Source: an uncultured Bacillota bacterium (GTDB lineage Bacteria > Bacillota_I > Bacilli_A > Erysipelotrichales > Erysipelotrichaceae). From it: a stretch of DNA of 10,374 nucleotides. A model generated the notes under the pieces. The model saw only the letters and a program-made list of their open reading frames with translations. It searched no databases and was not told the origin of the DNA. The stretch is taken from positions 1 to 10,374 of the forward strand of contig CALFPO010000017.1 in NCBI GenBank assembly GCA_937919165.1, read 5' to 3'. Positions 1-7,031 of the stretch are shown here, one piece after another. Position 1 is the first letter of the stretch. Each line of letters opens with the position of its first letter. Made by a program: the position numbers and the translations under genes.

Positions 1-225
1 AGTTTCTGTTTCAGCTAACTTAGTGAATGCTACGATATCACCACATGATGCTTTTGCACATGGAAGTTGTTGTTTACCAGAGATAATGAATATACCACCA
101 GCTTTTTCTGCAACATCTTTCTTTGAAATTTCAACAGAAAGAAGTCCGTTGTTAAACATGTTCTGACGGAAAATGCGTGCAAAGTTAGGAGCTATAACAC
201 AATAAACCAAGCAAGTCTTGGTTTT
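1..225 (-). pseudogene. Fragment with LeuD-like and EF-G-like segments, no start, runs off left edge
   Basis: An open frame of 75 codons reads leftward out of the window. It follows an in-frame TAA at 226-228 and has no ATG before about 158. Its first half contains VIAPNFARIF then NMFNNGLLSVEI, the pattern of the swivel domain of LeuD/aconitase-type small subunits, where the chain closes the active site of 3-isopropylmalate dehydratase. Its second half contains GKQQLPCAKASCGDIVAFTK then LAETET, which looks like domain II of an EF-G-type translation GTPase. I know of no protein that joins these. Glycine codons are four GGT and one GGA with no GGC, whereas the genes to the right favour GGC. It may be a decayed gene, a recombination product or an assembly chimera. 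Both family readings rest on short segments. Confidence 0.35.
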
Positions 226-227
226 TT
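204..227 (+). terminator. Rho-independent terminator-like hairpin just before miaB
   Basis: AAACCAAG (204-211) pairs perfectly with CTTGGTTT (217-224) around a 5-base loop, and three more T residues follow. The T-run lies only on the plus-strand side, so the hairpin would stop plus-strand transcription. It ends about 8 bases before the miaB ATG, so it either ends an upstream plus-strand unit not seen here or lies in the miaB leader. Low stem GC content makes it a modest terminator. Confidence 0.5.
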
Positions 228-235
228 AAACGGAA

Positions 236-1666
236 ATGAAGAAAGACTATATACTGCCATCGCTTAAGGATGCGGGAAGACGCAACAGGGAAACAGCTGA
301 GACTGTTGTTTTCGACATGGAGGAAAGATACCTGTCTTTGGGCCTTGACAAGAAATATTGGATAATTACTCATGGCTGTCAGGCCAACCAGCGCGATTCA
401 GAAACCATGGCTGGAATTCTTGAAGCCATGTCTTTTTTGCCTGCATCATCAGATGAGGATGCGGACGTCATAATCATCAATACCTGTGCCGTAAGGCAGA
501 ATGCTGAGGAGAAGGTTTTGGGCGAAATAGGAGCCTTAAAACGTCTCAAAACGAAGAATAATGATCTGATCATCGGCATCGGCGGATGCATGTGCCAGGA
601 AGAGGAAACGGTAAAGACGATCATTGAGAAATATCGTCAGGTCGATATCATCTTTGGTACCCATAACATCACCTCTTTGCCTAAGCTTCTCTATGAAGTG
701 ATAACTTCAAGACAAAGAAAGGTTGAAGTCTATTCGAAGATGGGCGAGATTGTCGAGAATGTGCCTGTGACCCGTTTCATGAACCACAAGGCCTGGGTAA
801 ATATCATGTACGGCTGCGATAAGTTCTGTACCTATTGCATCGTTCCATATACCAGAGGCAAAGAACGTTCACGCCGCAAGGAAGCCATTGTCGATGAAGT
901 AAGGCAGCTAGTGGATGAAGGATACAAGGAAGTATGCCTCTTGGGCCAGAATGTCAATGCCTATGGCAAGGATCTTGATCTGGGCTATGGTTTCGGCGAT
1001 CTGCTTGATGAGGTCGCAAAGACCGGCATCATGCGCATCCGTTTCATGACTTCCCACCCATGGGATTTCAATGATGACATGATCAAAGCCATCAAGAACA
1101 ATCCCAACATCATGCCATATATCCATCTGCCTATCCAGTCAGGAAATGACGAGATATTGCGCAGAATGAACAGAAGATACGATTCGAAGACCTATTTTGA
1201 GCTTTTCGACAAGCTCAAGAGGGAACTTCCTGACTTTGCGTTTACGACCGATATCATCGTCGGATTCCCTAACGAGTCCGATGAGGCTTTTGAGGATACC
1301 TTGAAGGCTGTCGAGCATTGCGAATACGACAACGCTTTTACCTTCATCTATTCCAAGAGAGAAGGAACTCCAGCAGCAAAGATGGAAGACGAAATAAGCA
1401 GCGAGGTCAAGCTGGACAGACTGCACCGTCTCAATGAGCTTGTGGGCGAATACGCAAACAAGAACAATCAGAAGTTCATGGGCAAGACTGTCGAAGTGCT
1501 TGTCGATGGCTTCAGCAAGCATAACAAGAACGTCTATTCAGGCTATACGCCAGAGAATAAGCTGGTCAATTTTACCGGCGAAAACATCAATGTCGGCGAT
1601 ATCGTCAAGGTCAAGATAACGGAGGTTATGAGCTTTTCCCTGAACGGAACGGCAATTGATAAATAG
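236..1666 (+). CDS. miaB: MiaB, tRNA-2-methylthio-N6-dimethylallyladenosine (ms2i6A37) synthase
   Basis: This radical-SAM methylthiotransferase adds the methylthio group to i6A at position 37 of tRNAs that read codons starting with U. The 476-residue protein has the three-part family layout. The N-terminal UPF0004 domain supplies the auxiliary iron-sulfur cluster ligands C48 (THGCQANQRDSE), C84 (NTCAVR) and C118 (GGCMCQ). The central radical-SAM domain has the CxxxCxxC triad C194, C198, C201 (YGCDKFCTYC). A C-terminal TRAM domain (about 411-476) ends in VKVKITEVMSFSLNGTAI. The start at 236 is the first ATG after an in-frame stop at 227 and keeps the DYILPSLKDA leader seen in relatives. No good ribosome-binding site precedes it. 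A 95-base gap separates it from the next gene, so it is probably a separate transcription unit. Confidence 0.96.
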   Translation: MKKDYILPSLKDAGRRNRETAETVVFDMEERYLSLGLDKKYWIITHGCQANQRDSETMAGILEAMSFLPASSDEDADVIIINTCAVRQNAEEKVLGEIGALKRLKTKNNDLIIGIGGCMCQEEETVKTIIEKYRQVDIIFGTHNITSLPKLLYEVITSRQRKVEVYSKMGEIVENVPVTRFMNHKAWVNIMYGCDKFCTYCIVPYTRGKERSRRKEAIVDEVRQLVDEGYKEVCLLGQNVNAYGKDLDLGYGFGDLLDEVAKTGIMRIRFMTSHPWDFNDDMIKAIKNNPNIMPYIHLPIQSGNDEILRRMNRRYDSKTYFELFDKLKRELPDFAFTTDIIVGFPNESDEAFEDTLKAVEHCEYDNAFTFIYSKREGTPAAKMEDEISSEVKLDRLHRLNELVGEYANKNNQKFMGKTVEVLVDGFSKHNKNVYSGYTPENKLVNFTGENINVGDIVKVKITEVMSFSLNGTAIDK

Positions 1667-1721
1667 CGGCAATTCAAATATAATTAAATAGTTATCTAGG
1701 AGGAATATAATTAAACTTTTT

Positions 1722-1730
1722 TGTTATAAT
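1722..1730 (+). promoter_or_regulatory. Extended -10 promoter for the rnjB-ftsK-ymfFH cluster
   Basis: TGTTATAAT is a perfect TATAAT (1725-1730) with the upstream TG of an extended -10 element. No good -35 hexamer lies 16-18 bases upstream, which is acceptable for extended -10 promoters. The predicted start of transcription is near 1737, giving a leader of about 25 bases that still contains the GGAGG at 1747-1751. It is the best promoter candidate for the four overlapping genes that follow. Confidence 0.6.
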
Positions 1731-1746
1731 TTATTGTAATGAATTT

Positions 1747-1751
1747 GGAGG
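1747..1751 (+). promoter_or_regulatory. Ribosome-binding site that fixes the GTG start of the RNase J-like gene
   Basis: GGAGG lies 10 bases before the GTG at 1762, and no in-frame ATG serves better, since the next Met is residue 7. A GTG start here restores the family N-terminus with ALGGL at residues 8-12. Confidence 0.7.
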
Positions 1752-1761
1752 ATATAATTTA

Positions 1762-3447
1762 GTGCAAAAAATACGTTTAATGGCACTTGGTGGTCTTGAT
1801 GAAGATGGCAAGAACATGTACCTGGTGGAAATTGATGGCGATATTTTTGTGGTGGATGTCGGCCTGAAATATCCAAACGAAAGCGAACAGCTAGGCATAG
1901 AATATATCATTCCTGACTTCAAATATCTTCTGGAACACAAGGACAGGGTAAAGGGCATACTGATATCTCACGGGCATGACGACGTGATGATGGCATTAGG
2001 CCATCTTTTGCGTCAGCTTGATGTCGATGTCTATGCTACGCCGCTTACCGCAAAGCTTTTGGATGAGGAATTCAAGAAGCACAAGCTCAAGAACAAACGC
2101 ATAAAGCTGATCAAGCGCAACGATACCTTCAAGATCGGCAACCATGTCATACATACTTTTCCAGTCATGCAGTCGATTGCCGATGGCGTAGGCTTTGCCT
2201 TCGAGACCGATTCAGGCATGATAGTCTATACAAGCGAATTCATCTTTGACTACGATTTCCTTAACAAGGCCTTTTCGATGGATATCAATGCCCTTTCTGA
2301 AATGGGCAAGAACAACGTCCTGGTTATGATGTCTGAGTCGACAGGATCAAGCACCCAAGGCTATACGGCTCCTAAGCATCGCATCAGCGAGCATATCGAG
2401 CATTATTTCGAACTGAACGATCAGCGTATCATCATTACGTTATATCGCCAGAACCTCTTCCGTATCATGGAAGTTCTGGAACTGGCCCATAAATACAACA
2501 AGAAGGTCTTCTTCTATGATGATGAGCATGTCAAGCTTCTGAAGATCGTCGATGAGCTTGGCTACTTCAAGATACCTAAAGGTGTCATCGTCAATGAACA
2601 GGAATTCAATAACGACATGAAAGATGTTGTATGCATCGTTTCCGGCGGAGGCAATCAGGTCTTCAAGCTCATGAACAATATTGCCATCGGCGAAGATTCC
2701 AAGATTGAATTGAGAAACGAAGATATTGTCATCGTTGCTTCACCAGTCGTTCCTGGCACGGAAAAGGATGCGACGGCCATGGAGAACGATCTTTATAAAG
2801 CAGATGTGACCATCGTCAAGCTCAATGCTAGACAGATCCTTTCAATGCATGCGTCGATCGAAGATCTGAAGATGATGCTGTATCTGGTAAGACCTAAGTA
2901 TTATCTGCCTATCAAGGGCGAATATTCAGATCTGATCAACAATGCGGATATCGCGGTACAGATGGGCTATACGCCAGACAAGATCATCATCCTCGACAAT
3001 GGACAGTTTGCAAGCTTTGAGAATGGCCGTCTGTCGTCAACCAGCGAAACCATCGATCTTGAAGATACCGCTATCGATTCATCAAGCATGAACGATGTGG
3101 CCGGCATGGTACTGAGAGATAGAGAAGCCCTATCTACCGATGGAGCCATCATCTGCGGCATCGTACTGGATTTCAACAGCAAGAAGATCATCGGTGGACC
3201 GGATGTCCAAAGCAGAGGCGTGATATACCTCAAGGATGCTGACCACATCCTTAATGAGATCGGCAATATCCTTTCCGATACGATCGAAGAGAATGTCGCC
3301 AATAATACCTATGACAATATGGCTGTAAGGATGGAAGCCAGAGAGAAGATATCGCGTTATGTCCTGAAGGAAACAGGCAAGAAGCCTATGATCCTTCCGG
3401 CTATTGTAGAGTTGAATCTAGGAGACAGCAGTGGCAAAGAAGAGTAA
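1762..3447 (+). CDS. rnjB: RNase J family protein, J2-like, with degenerate metal site
   Basis: The protein aligns from end to end with RNase J (metallo-beta-lactamase, beta-CASP and C-terminal domains; 561 residues against about 555 in B. subtilis J1). These enzymes process and degrade mRNA by endonuclease and 5'-exonuclease action. Landmarks are ALGGLDEDGKN (8-18), LGIEYIIPDF (44-53), SRGVIYLKDA and KKPMILPAIVEL near the end. The active site is eroded. HGHDDV (70-75) keeps H70, H72 and D74, but V75 replaces the last His of HxHxDH. Q137 stands where THSIPD has His, E159 where TGDFKFD has Asp, and K385 where PIHGEY has His. The beta-CASP SQGEP motif is also lost (SGGGNQ, 294-299). Adjacency to ftsK/spoIIIE matches rnjB in Bacillus, so it is probably the J2-type partner of an active RNase J1 encoded elsewhere. 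It overlaps the next gene by 17 bases. Confidence 0.88.
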   Translation: MQKIRLMALGGLDEDGKNMYLVEIDGDIFVVDVGLKYPNESEQLGIEYIIPDFKYLLEHKDRVKGILISHGHDDVMMALGHLLRQLDVDVYATPLTAKLLDEEFKKHKLKNKRIKLIKRNDTFKIGNHVIHTFPVMQSIADGVGFAFETDSGMIVYTSEFIFDYDFLNKAFSMDINALSEMGKNNVLVMMSESTGSSTQGYTAPKHRISEHIEHYFELNDQRIIITLYRQNLFRIMEVLELAHKYNKKVFFYDDEHVKLLKIVDELGYFKIPKGVIVNEQEFNNDMKDVVCIVSGGGNQVFKLMNNIAIGEDSKIELRNEDIVIVASPVVPGTEKDATAMENDLYKADVTIVKLNARQILSMHASIEDLKMMLYLVRPKYYLPIKGEYSDLINNADIAVQMGYTPDKIIILDNGQFASFENGRLSSTSETIDLEDTAIDSSSMNDVAGMVLRDREALSTDGAIICGIVLDFNSKKIIGGPDVQSRGVIYLKDADHILNEIGNILSDTIEENVANNTYDNMAVRMEAREKISRYVLKETGKKPMILPAIVELNLGDSSGKEE

Positions 3448-5797
3448 GAAACAGATACAGAAAGAGAATACTCAGCGCACGCTATGGATTGTCATAAGCT
3501 TCCTTAGCGCTTTTCTGCTTTTTGTGACCATAAGCAGGATGGGAATCCTTGGTTCAACGATGAACAATGTCTTCACCTTCCTGTTTGGTTCGCTTTTCCT
3601 CGTACCGCTAATGACACTTTTTGCCTATGCCATATATGATCTGTTCTTCTATGAGAAGTATCCTGTATCGGTAAGCGTAATGGTGGGCATCGTCATATTC
3701 AATGTGCTGATTCTTCTGCTGTCAGGTTTCATCGCTGAAGAGACTTCATTGTTTGCAGAGATTATGCCATATATAAAGAATGCTTGGAGCAATGTGCTTA
3801 AAGGCATTGAGCTTCCATTCACTGGCGGCATCATTGGCAATAGCCTCTATACCTTGTCTTGCGAAATGGTATCGCGCACCGGAACGATCATCATCATGGT
3901 GGTCTTCTTCATCATCTTCATGGTGCTGGTGATTCCTTTTGAGACTTATAAGGGCGTTTATGACAATACCAGGACAAAAGTAGATGAAAAGAAGAAAGAG
4001 ATAAGGCAAGCCAAGCTTGAAGCCAAGGAACAGGCTTTGCGTGAAGAAGAGGAAAGAAGACATCGTCTGGCAGAAGAAATGGCAGCCTTGAATGAACAGG
4101 AGGAGGCAAAGCGTCGTGAAAGCGAAGCGATGAAGGAAGAGGCGAAGGCAGAACCGGTTCCTGTCAAGAAGAAGCCAAGCCATCCGGAAGTGCTTTCCAA
4201 GAAATCGAAATACTTCATCAATCTTGAAGAAGAAGAGATAAATGCCACCAAGGACGAAAAGCCTATCAACAAGGAAATCGTTGTGGGCGATGCCATAAAG
4301 GCTGCTCCAAAGGTGCATAAGGTCACCAGGAACAATGGCACATACCATCTGCCTAAGCCATATGAACAATTCCTTGACAGCGTCAATTCAAGTTCGTCAA
4401 AGATAAACAAGACCTCAGCGGAAGTGAAGGGCGAGAAGGTCATCGAGATTCTGAACAATTTCGAGATCAAGGCTTCCTTGCTGAATACATACATTGGACC
4501 ATCGGTAACCAAGTTTGAGATCAAGCCTGACTCTTCAGTCAAGATAAACAAGATCATGAACATTTCCGACAACATCAAGATGGAGCTGGCGGCTCGCGAT
4601 ATCCGTATCGAAGCGCCTATTCCAGGCCGCAGTGCTGTCGGCATCGAGATACCGAATGTTGAGACCGTTCCGGTAAGGATGCTGGATCTCATGAAGGGCA
4701 TACCAGCCGATAAGCGCAGCAATCCGTTGCTGTTTGCCTTGGGCAAAGACTTGATGGGAAAGCCGGTATATTGTGATGTCGTCAAGATGCCGCATCTTTT
4801 GATTGCTGGCGCAACCGGTTCCGGCAAATCTGTCTGCATCAATTCCATCATCATCTCATTCCTGATGAGAACCAATCCTGACAGTGTCAAGCTTGTTCTG
4901 GTCGATCCTAAGAAGGTCGAATTTACGCCATATAACGATATTCCACATCTTCTTTGGCCAATAATCACCGATCCGCAGATGGCTTCCAATATGCTGAAGA
5001 AGCTGGTTGTCATGATGGAAGAGAGATATGAGGCTTTTGCGGAGGTTGGCGTTCGAAATATCGAAGGCTTCAACCAGTTCGTTGATGAACATAACCGCAA
5101 TCTTAAGGAAGATGAATCGCCTATGAATAGATTACCATTCATCGTTGTCATCATTGATGAATTGGCTGATCTGATGATGATTGCCGGCAAGGATGTCGAA
5201 GCATCCATACAGCGCATCACGCAGCTTGCGCGCGCAAGCGGCATCCATCTGATTGTCGCTACCCAGCGTCCATCAACTGATGTCATTACCGGTCTGATCA
5301 AATCCAATATTCCATCAAGAATCAGCTTTGCGGTATCGTCTTCAATAGATTCACGTACCATTCTTGACCAGACAGGCGCCGAAAGGCTGCTGGGCAATGG
5401 CGATATGCTGTATTCTCCACAAGGCGAGAATTCGCCAATCAGACTGCAGGGTGTCTATGTGACCGATCAGGAGATAAAGAAGGTCACGACATTCGTCAAG
5501 GAACAGGCTAAGCCTGAATATGAGGATTCCTATTTCGAATTCCTGACCAATATGAATGGTTCAGTAATGTCAGGCGCAAGCAGCGTATCGGCTGATAGCC
5601 AGGATTCTCTCTATGATGATGTGGTCGAATACATCAAACAAAGCCAGAAAGCTTCTACATCTGTTCTGCAGAGAAGATTCGGCATCGGCTACAGCAGGGC
5701 TGCCAGACTGATAGATACCTTGGAAGATCGTGGCTTAATCGGCCCAGCCAATGGTTCAAAGCCACGTGAGGTCTATATAAAGAATGAGGAAGAATAG
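3431..5797 (+). CDS. ftsK: DNA translocase FtsK/SpoIIIE
   Basis: This ATP-driven, membrane-anchored hexameric motor moves chromosomal DNA through the division or sporulation septum. The 788-residue protein has an N-terminal membrane domain of about four helices (roughly 17-40, 47-73, 80-102 and 150-170). A charged, Glu/Lys/Arg-rich probable coiled-coil linker follows (about 180-245). The alpha/beta motor has Walker A GATGSGKS (460-467), VLVDPKKVEF (489-498), Walker B VVIIDE (572-577) and LARASGIHLIVATQRPS (599-615). The C-terminal winged-helix gamma domain (about 726-785) contains RRFGIGYSRAARLIDTLEDR and would read KOPS/SRS-type orientation sequences. The start is a GTG at 3431 with AGGAGA five bases upstream, inside the end of the RNase J gene, which implies translational coupling. 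The sequence alone does not separate an FtsK from a SpoIIIE role; the neighbours favour the spoIIIE locus. Confidence 0.96.
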   Translation: MAKKSKKQIQKENTQRTLWIVISFLSAFLLFVTISRMGILGSTMNNVFTFLFGSLFLVPLMTLFAYAIYDLFFYEKYPVSVSVMVGIVIFNVLILLLSGFIAEETSLFAEIMPYIKNAWSNVLKGIELPFTGGIIGNSLYTLSCEMVSRTGTIIIMVVFFIIFMVLVIPFETYKGVYDNTRTKVDEKKKEIRQAKLEAKEQALREEEERRHRLAEEMAALNEQEEAKRRESEAMKEEAKAEPVPVKKKPSHPEVLSKKSKYFINLEEEEINATKDEKPINKEIVVGDAIKAAPKVHKVTRNNGTYHLPKPYEQFLDSVNSSSSKINKTSAEVKGEKVIEILNNFEIKASLLNTYIGPSVTKFEIKPDSSVKINKIMNISDNIKMELAARDIRIEAPIPGRSAVGIEIPNVETVPVRMLDLMKGIPADKRSNPLLFALGKDLMGKPVYCDVVKMPHLLIAGATGSGKSVCINSIIISFLMRTNPDSVKLVLVDPKKVEFTPYNDIPHLLWPIITDPQMASNMLKKLVVMMEERYEAFAEVGVRNIEGFNQFVDEHNRNLKEDESPMNRLPFIVVIIDELADLMMIAGKDVEASIQRITQLARASGIHLIVATQRPSTDVITGLIKSNIPSRISFAVSSSIDSRTILDQTGAERLLGNGDMLYSPQGENSPIRLQGVYVTDQEIKKVTTFVKEQAKPEYEDSYFEFLTNMNGSVMSGASSVSADSQDSLYDDVVEYIKQSQKASTSVLQRRFGIGYSRAARLIDTLEDRGLIGPANGSKPREVYIKNEEE

Positions 5798-7031
5798 CGA
5801 TATAGAAGACATCAAGATAATCAAGACACGCAAATATAAGGACATCAGTCTATATTTGCGTTTTTCTATTCCTTTCAATGCGGAAGATAAGGCGGCCATG
5901 ACTGTTCTTTCCAAACTGATAGGTGAGGTAAGCGAAAGATATCCAGATAAGGTATCGATGTCCAAAGCCAAGGATATGCTTTATGGCATAAGCTGCATCT
6001 GCCAGAACAAGTATCGGACCAACTTGCTTACCTTGAGTGTCTGTTATTCCTTCATCAATCCAAGATTTCTTGGCGATGTTTTGATCGATGACTATCTTGA
6101 CTATGTCAAGGAAACCTTGCTTCATCTGCTCATCAAAAGAAAGGATGTCGAAGAGGCAAAGCGTAATCTGATCGCTAATTTCAGACGTTCATTGGATAAG
6201 CCTGGTAACTACAGCTACAGTAGGGTTGTATCGATCATTGCTCAGGATAATGAAGATTTTGCGATCTATGATAGATCTGAAAAGATGATATCCAGCATAA
6301 AGAAGATCAAGGTTGATGATGTAAAGAGAATATATGGATACATTCTGGATAGGGCTATGCTGAATGTCTATGTAGCAGGCGATGTTGATGAAACCATATT
6401 GCCTAAGCTTGATTTTCTGAATCTAGAGGGCAGAGACAGATGCTTCATAGATGTCGGAAAGCGTACATATCCTGAAAAGGAAGAGATAATCGAAAAGAAG
6501 GATATCGGACAGTCATATCTTTCCATGGTGTATGCAACTCCTTACAGCAAGAAGCATGAGGATTTCTTTGCCTATGTCTTGGGCAACATCTTCTTGGGCG
6601 TCGTTCCTACTTCATTGCTGTTTGAGGAAGTAAGAGAAAAGCTTTCGCTTTGCTACAGCATTTCTGTCAGCGACAACAAGAATGAAGGATTGGTTAGAAT
6701 CCATACCGATATCGACGGTAAGAATAAGGATACCGTTATTGAAGAGACCAGAAAGCAGATCCAAAGGCTGATAGATAAGGATTATGATCTCGATAAGTTC
6801 AATATGGCCAAGATGCTGCTTGTCAACAGCATCTCATCTACCTATGATGATATCGATGCGCTTGTCGATTACTATTACGAATGTTATATCTCGCATTTCA
6901 ACTATACGCTTGAGCAGTATTGTCAGAAGATCATGGAAGTGAGCCCTGAGGATATCTCAAGAGTCTTCAGAAACTATAGGCACTACTTCACCTATATGCT
7001 GGAAGGAACGAAAAATGGAAAAACACTATAA
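5784..7031 (+). CDS. YmfF-like M16B peptidase subunit without the zinc motif
   Basis: This is a 415-residue member of the M16 (insulinase/pitrilysin-like) fold. It resembles B. subtilis YmfF in size, neighbourhood and in the block IKTRKYKDISLYLRF near its N-terminus. There is no HxxEH zinc motif, so it cannot be the metal-binding half. Its C-terminal half has SLLFEEVREKLSLCYSI, the place where M16B proteins carry the substrate-binding Arg/Tyr pair, here R284 and Y291. In two-subunit M16B enzymes one chain brings the zinc and the other the Arg/Tyr pair, and the next gene supplies the zinc half. The start at 5784 overlaps the ftsK stop by 14 bases. The nearest ribosome-binding-like GAGG is about 11 bases upstream and weak, so translation probably depends on coupling to ftsK. 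No signal peptide or membrane segment is evident, so a cytoplasmic place is likely. Confidence 0.85.
   Translation: MRKNSDIEDIKIIKTRKYKDISLYLRFSIPFNAEDKAAMTVLSKLIGEVSERYPDKVSMSKAKDMLYGISCICQNKYRTNLLTLSVCYSFINPRFLGDVLIDDYLDYVKETLLHLLIKRKDVEEAKRNLIANFRRSLDKPGNYSYSRVVSIIAQDNEDFAIYDRSEKMISSIKKIKVDDVKRIYGYILDRAMLNVYVAGDVDETILPKLDFLNLEGRDRCFIDVGKRTYPEKEEIIEKKDIGQSYLSMVYATPYSKKHEDFFAYVLGNIFLGVVPTSLLFEEVREKLSLCYSISVSDNKNEGLVRIHTDIDGKNKDTVIEETRKQIQRLIDKDYDLDKFNMAKMLLVNSISSTYDDIDALVDYYYECYISHFNYTLEQYCQKIMEVSPEDISRVFRNYRHYFTYMLEGTKNGKTL

Noticed and set aside
1739..1762. Seven-codon frame (ATG to TAG) whose stop overlaps the GTG start of the RNase J-like gene
   Set aside because: It has no ribosome-binding site, its start would be at the very 5' end of the predicted transcript, and it contains the real gene's GGAGG. 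Chance is the simplest explanation.
3958..5397. Long minus-strand open frame (479 codons) opposite ftsK
   Set aside because: It mirrors the ftsK codons, with Ser/Leu-rich low-complexity content and no family resemblance; ftsK on the plus strand is certain.
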